A stretch of 64,000 nucleotides of DNA from Amycolatopsis pithecellobii (GTDB lineage Bacteria > Actinomycetota > Actinomycetes > Mycobacteriales > Pseudonocardiaceae): positions 1-64,000 of the forward strand of contig NZ_WMBA01000037.1 in the NCBI RefSeq assembly GCF_009707865.1. Direction: 5' to 3'. Shown piece after piece: positions 63,908-64,000 of the stretch (position 1 is the first letter of the stretch; each line of letters begins with the position of its first letter). Both the position numbers and the translations under genes were made by a program. The notes beneath the pieces are model-generated. The model was not told the DNA's origin, ran no database searches, and was given only the letters and a program-made list of their open reading frames with translations.

Positions 63908-64000
63908 ATCGGCGAGCTGAGGATCGGGACATCGGGCTGGCGGTACCCGCCGTGGCGAGGCGTGTTCTACCCGCGGGGCCTGGCGCAACGCCGCGAGCTG
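63908..64000 (+). CDS. DUF72 protein (partial, atypical start)
   Basis: Only 31 residues are in the window: an N-terminus with RIGTSGWRYPPWRGVFYPRG and LAQRREL, the classic start of DUF72 proteins (TIM-barrel, function unknown). An in-frame TAG lies just upstream at 63896-63898, so no ATG, GTG or TTG is available. The best candidates are ATC at 63908, five bases after AGGAGG, or CTG at 63917 giving the typical xRIGTSGW. The gene continues past the right edge. Confidence 0.75.
   Translation, partial: MGELRIGTSGWRYPPWRGVFYPRGLAQRREL

Overview
This window is high-GC actinobacterial DNA. The mix of genes (SepH, an RpfA-type resuscitation factor, a mycobacterial-type SerC, Cvn signalling operons, EspC/WXG type VII proteins, mycobacterial/streptomycete DUF families) and the heavy use of GTG starts point to the Pseudonocardiaceae, most likely an Amycolatopsis-like organism; the genus is an inference. 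From memory, much of the gene order (citA, serC, sepH, DUF2537, TrmH methyltransferase, MarR, DUF2530, MFS, DUF2771 lipoprotein, cold-shock protein, moaA, moaD, rpfA, mog/moaE, moaC, helicase-C protein, XPB helicase) follows the M. tuberculosis Rv0861c-Rv0889c block, with lineage-specific genes inserted. I saw no rRNA, tRNA, CRISPR array, insertion sequence or prophage.

Layout. 1-2.8 kb: an EspC-like/WXG pair cut by the window edge, an MFS exporter, and a small decayed toxin-antitoxin-like pair. 2.9-9.9 kb: pdxH, citrate synthase 2, a serine hydrolase, serC, sepH, a DUF2537 membrane protein and a TrmH-family methyltransferase. 10-14.4 kb: a GCS2-family ligase, a heme oxygenase under a DtxR/IdeR iron box, sodA, nat, a small GntR regulator, and a perfect iron-box palindrome with no obvious target. 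14.5-19.5 kb: a secreted protein, MFS+MarR, a purine permease and small proteins. 19.5-26.6 kb: a sacsin-like GHKL ATPase coupled to DUF3027, a glutaminyl cyclase lipoprotein, an MFS protein, a DUF2771 lipoprotein and a cold-shock protein. 26.7-35 kb: a TetR + R2-like ligand-binding oxidase pair, a FadD-type acyl-CoA ligase, PhzF, YccF, a metallophosphatase and a HAD phosphatase.

34-43 kb is a molybdenum island: modE-like regulator-modA-modB-modC facing moaA-moaD, then rpfA behind a CRP-like site and a long structured leader, then a mog-moaE fusion and moaC, followed by malic enzyme. 43-45.6 kb holds the helicase-C partner of the XPB helicase found at 61 kb. 45.7-51.5 kb is a conservon (sensor kinase, roadblock, DUF742, GTPase) with a second roadblock+DUF742 pair. 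51.8-61.2 kb looks like one functional island: an ABC ATPase fused in operon with a benzoylformate decarboxylase-like enzyme and a SnoaL-like protein, convergent with two ABC permeases and a substrate-binding protein, then an orphan CvnA-like sensor kinase and a second, paralogous substrate-binding lipoprotein. 61.2-64 kb: XPB helicase, a DUF4253 gene behind a LexA/SOS-type box, a repeat-like intergenic element, and the start of a DUF72 gene with no canonical start codon.

The strongest leads for something new are the benzoylformate decarboxylase/ABC/orphan-kinase island, the orphan iron box near a possible small RNA, the SOS-type box ahead of DUF4253, and the sacsin-like ATPase-DUF3027 pair.
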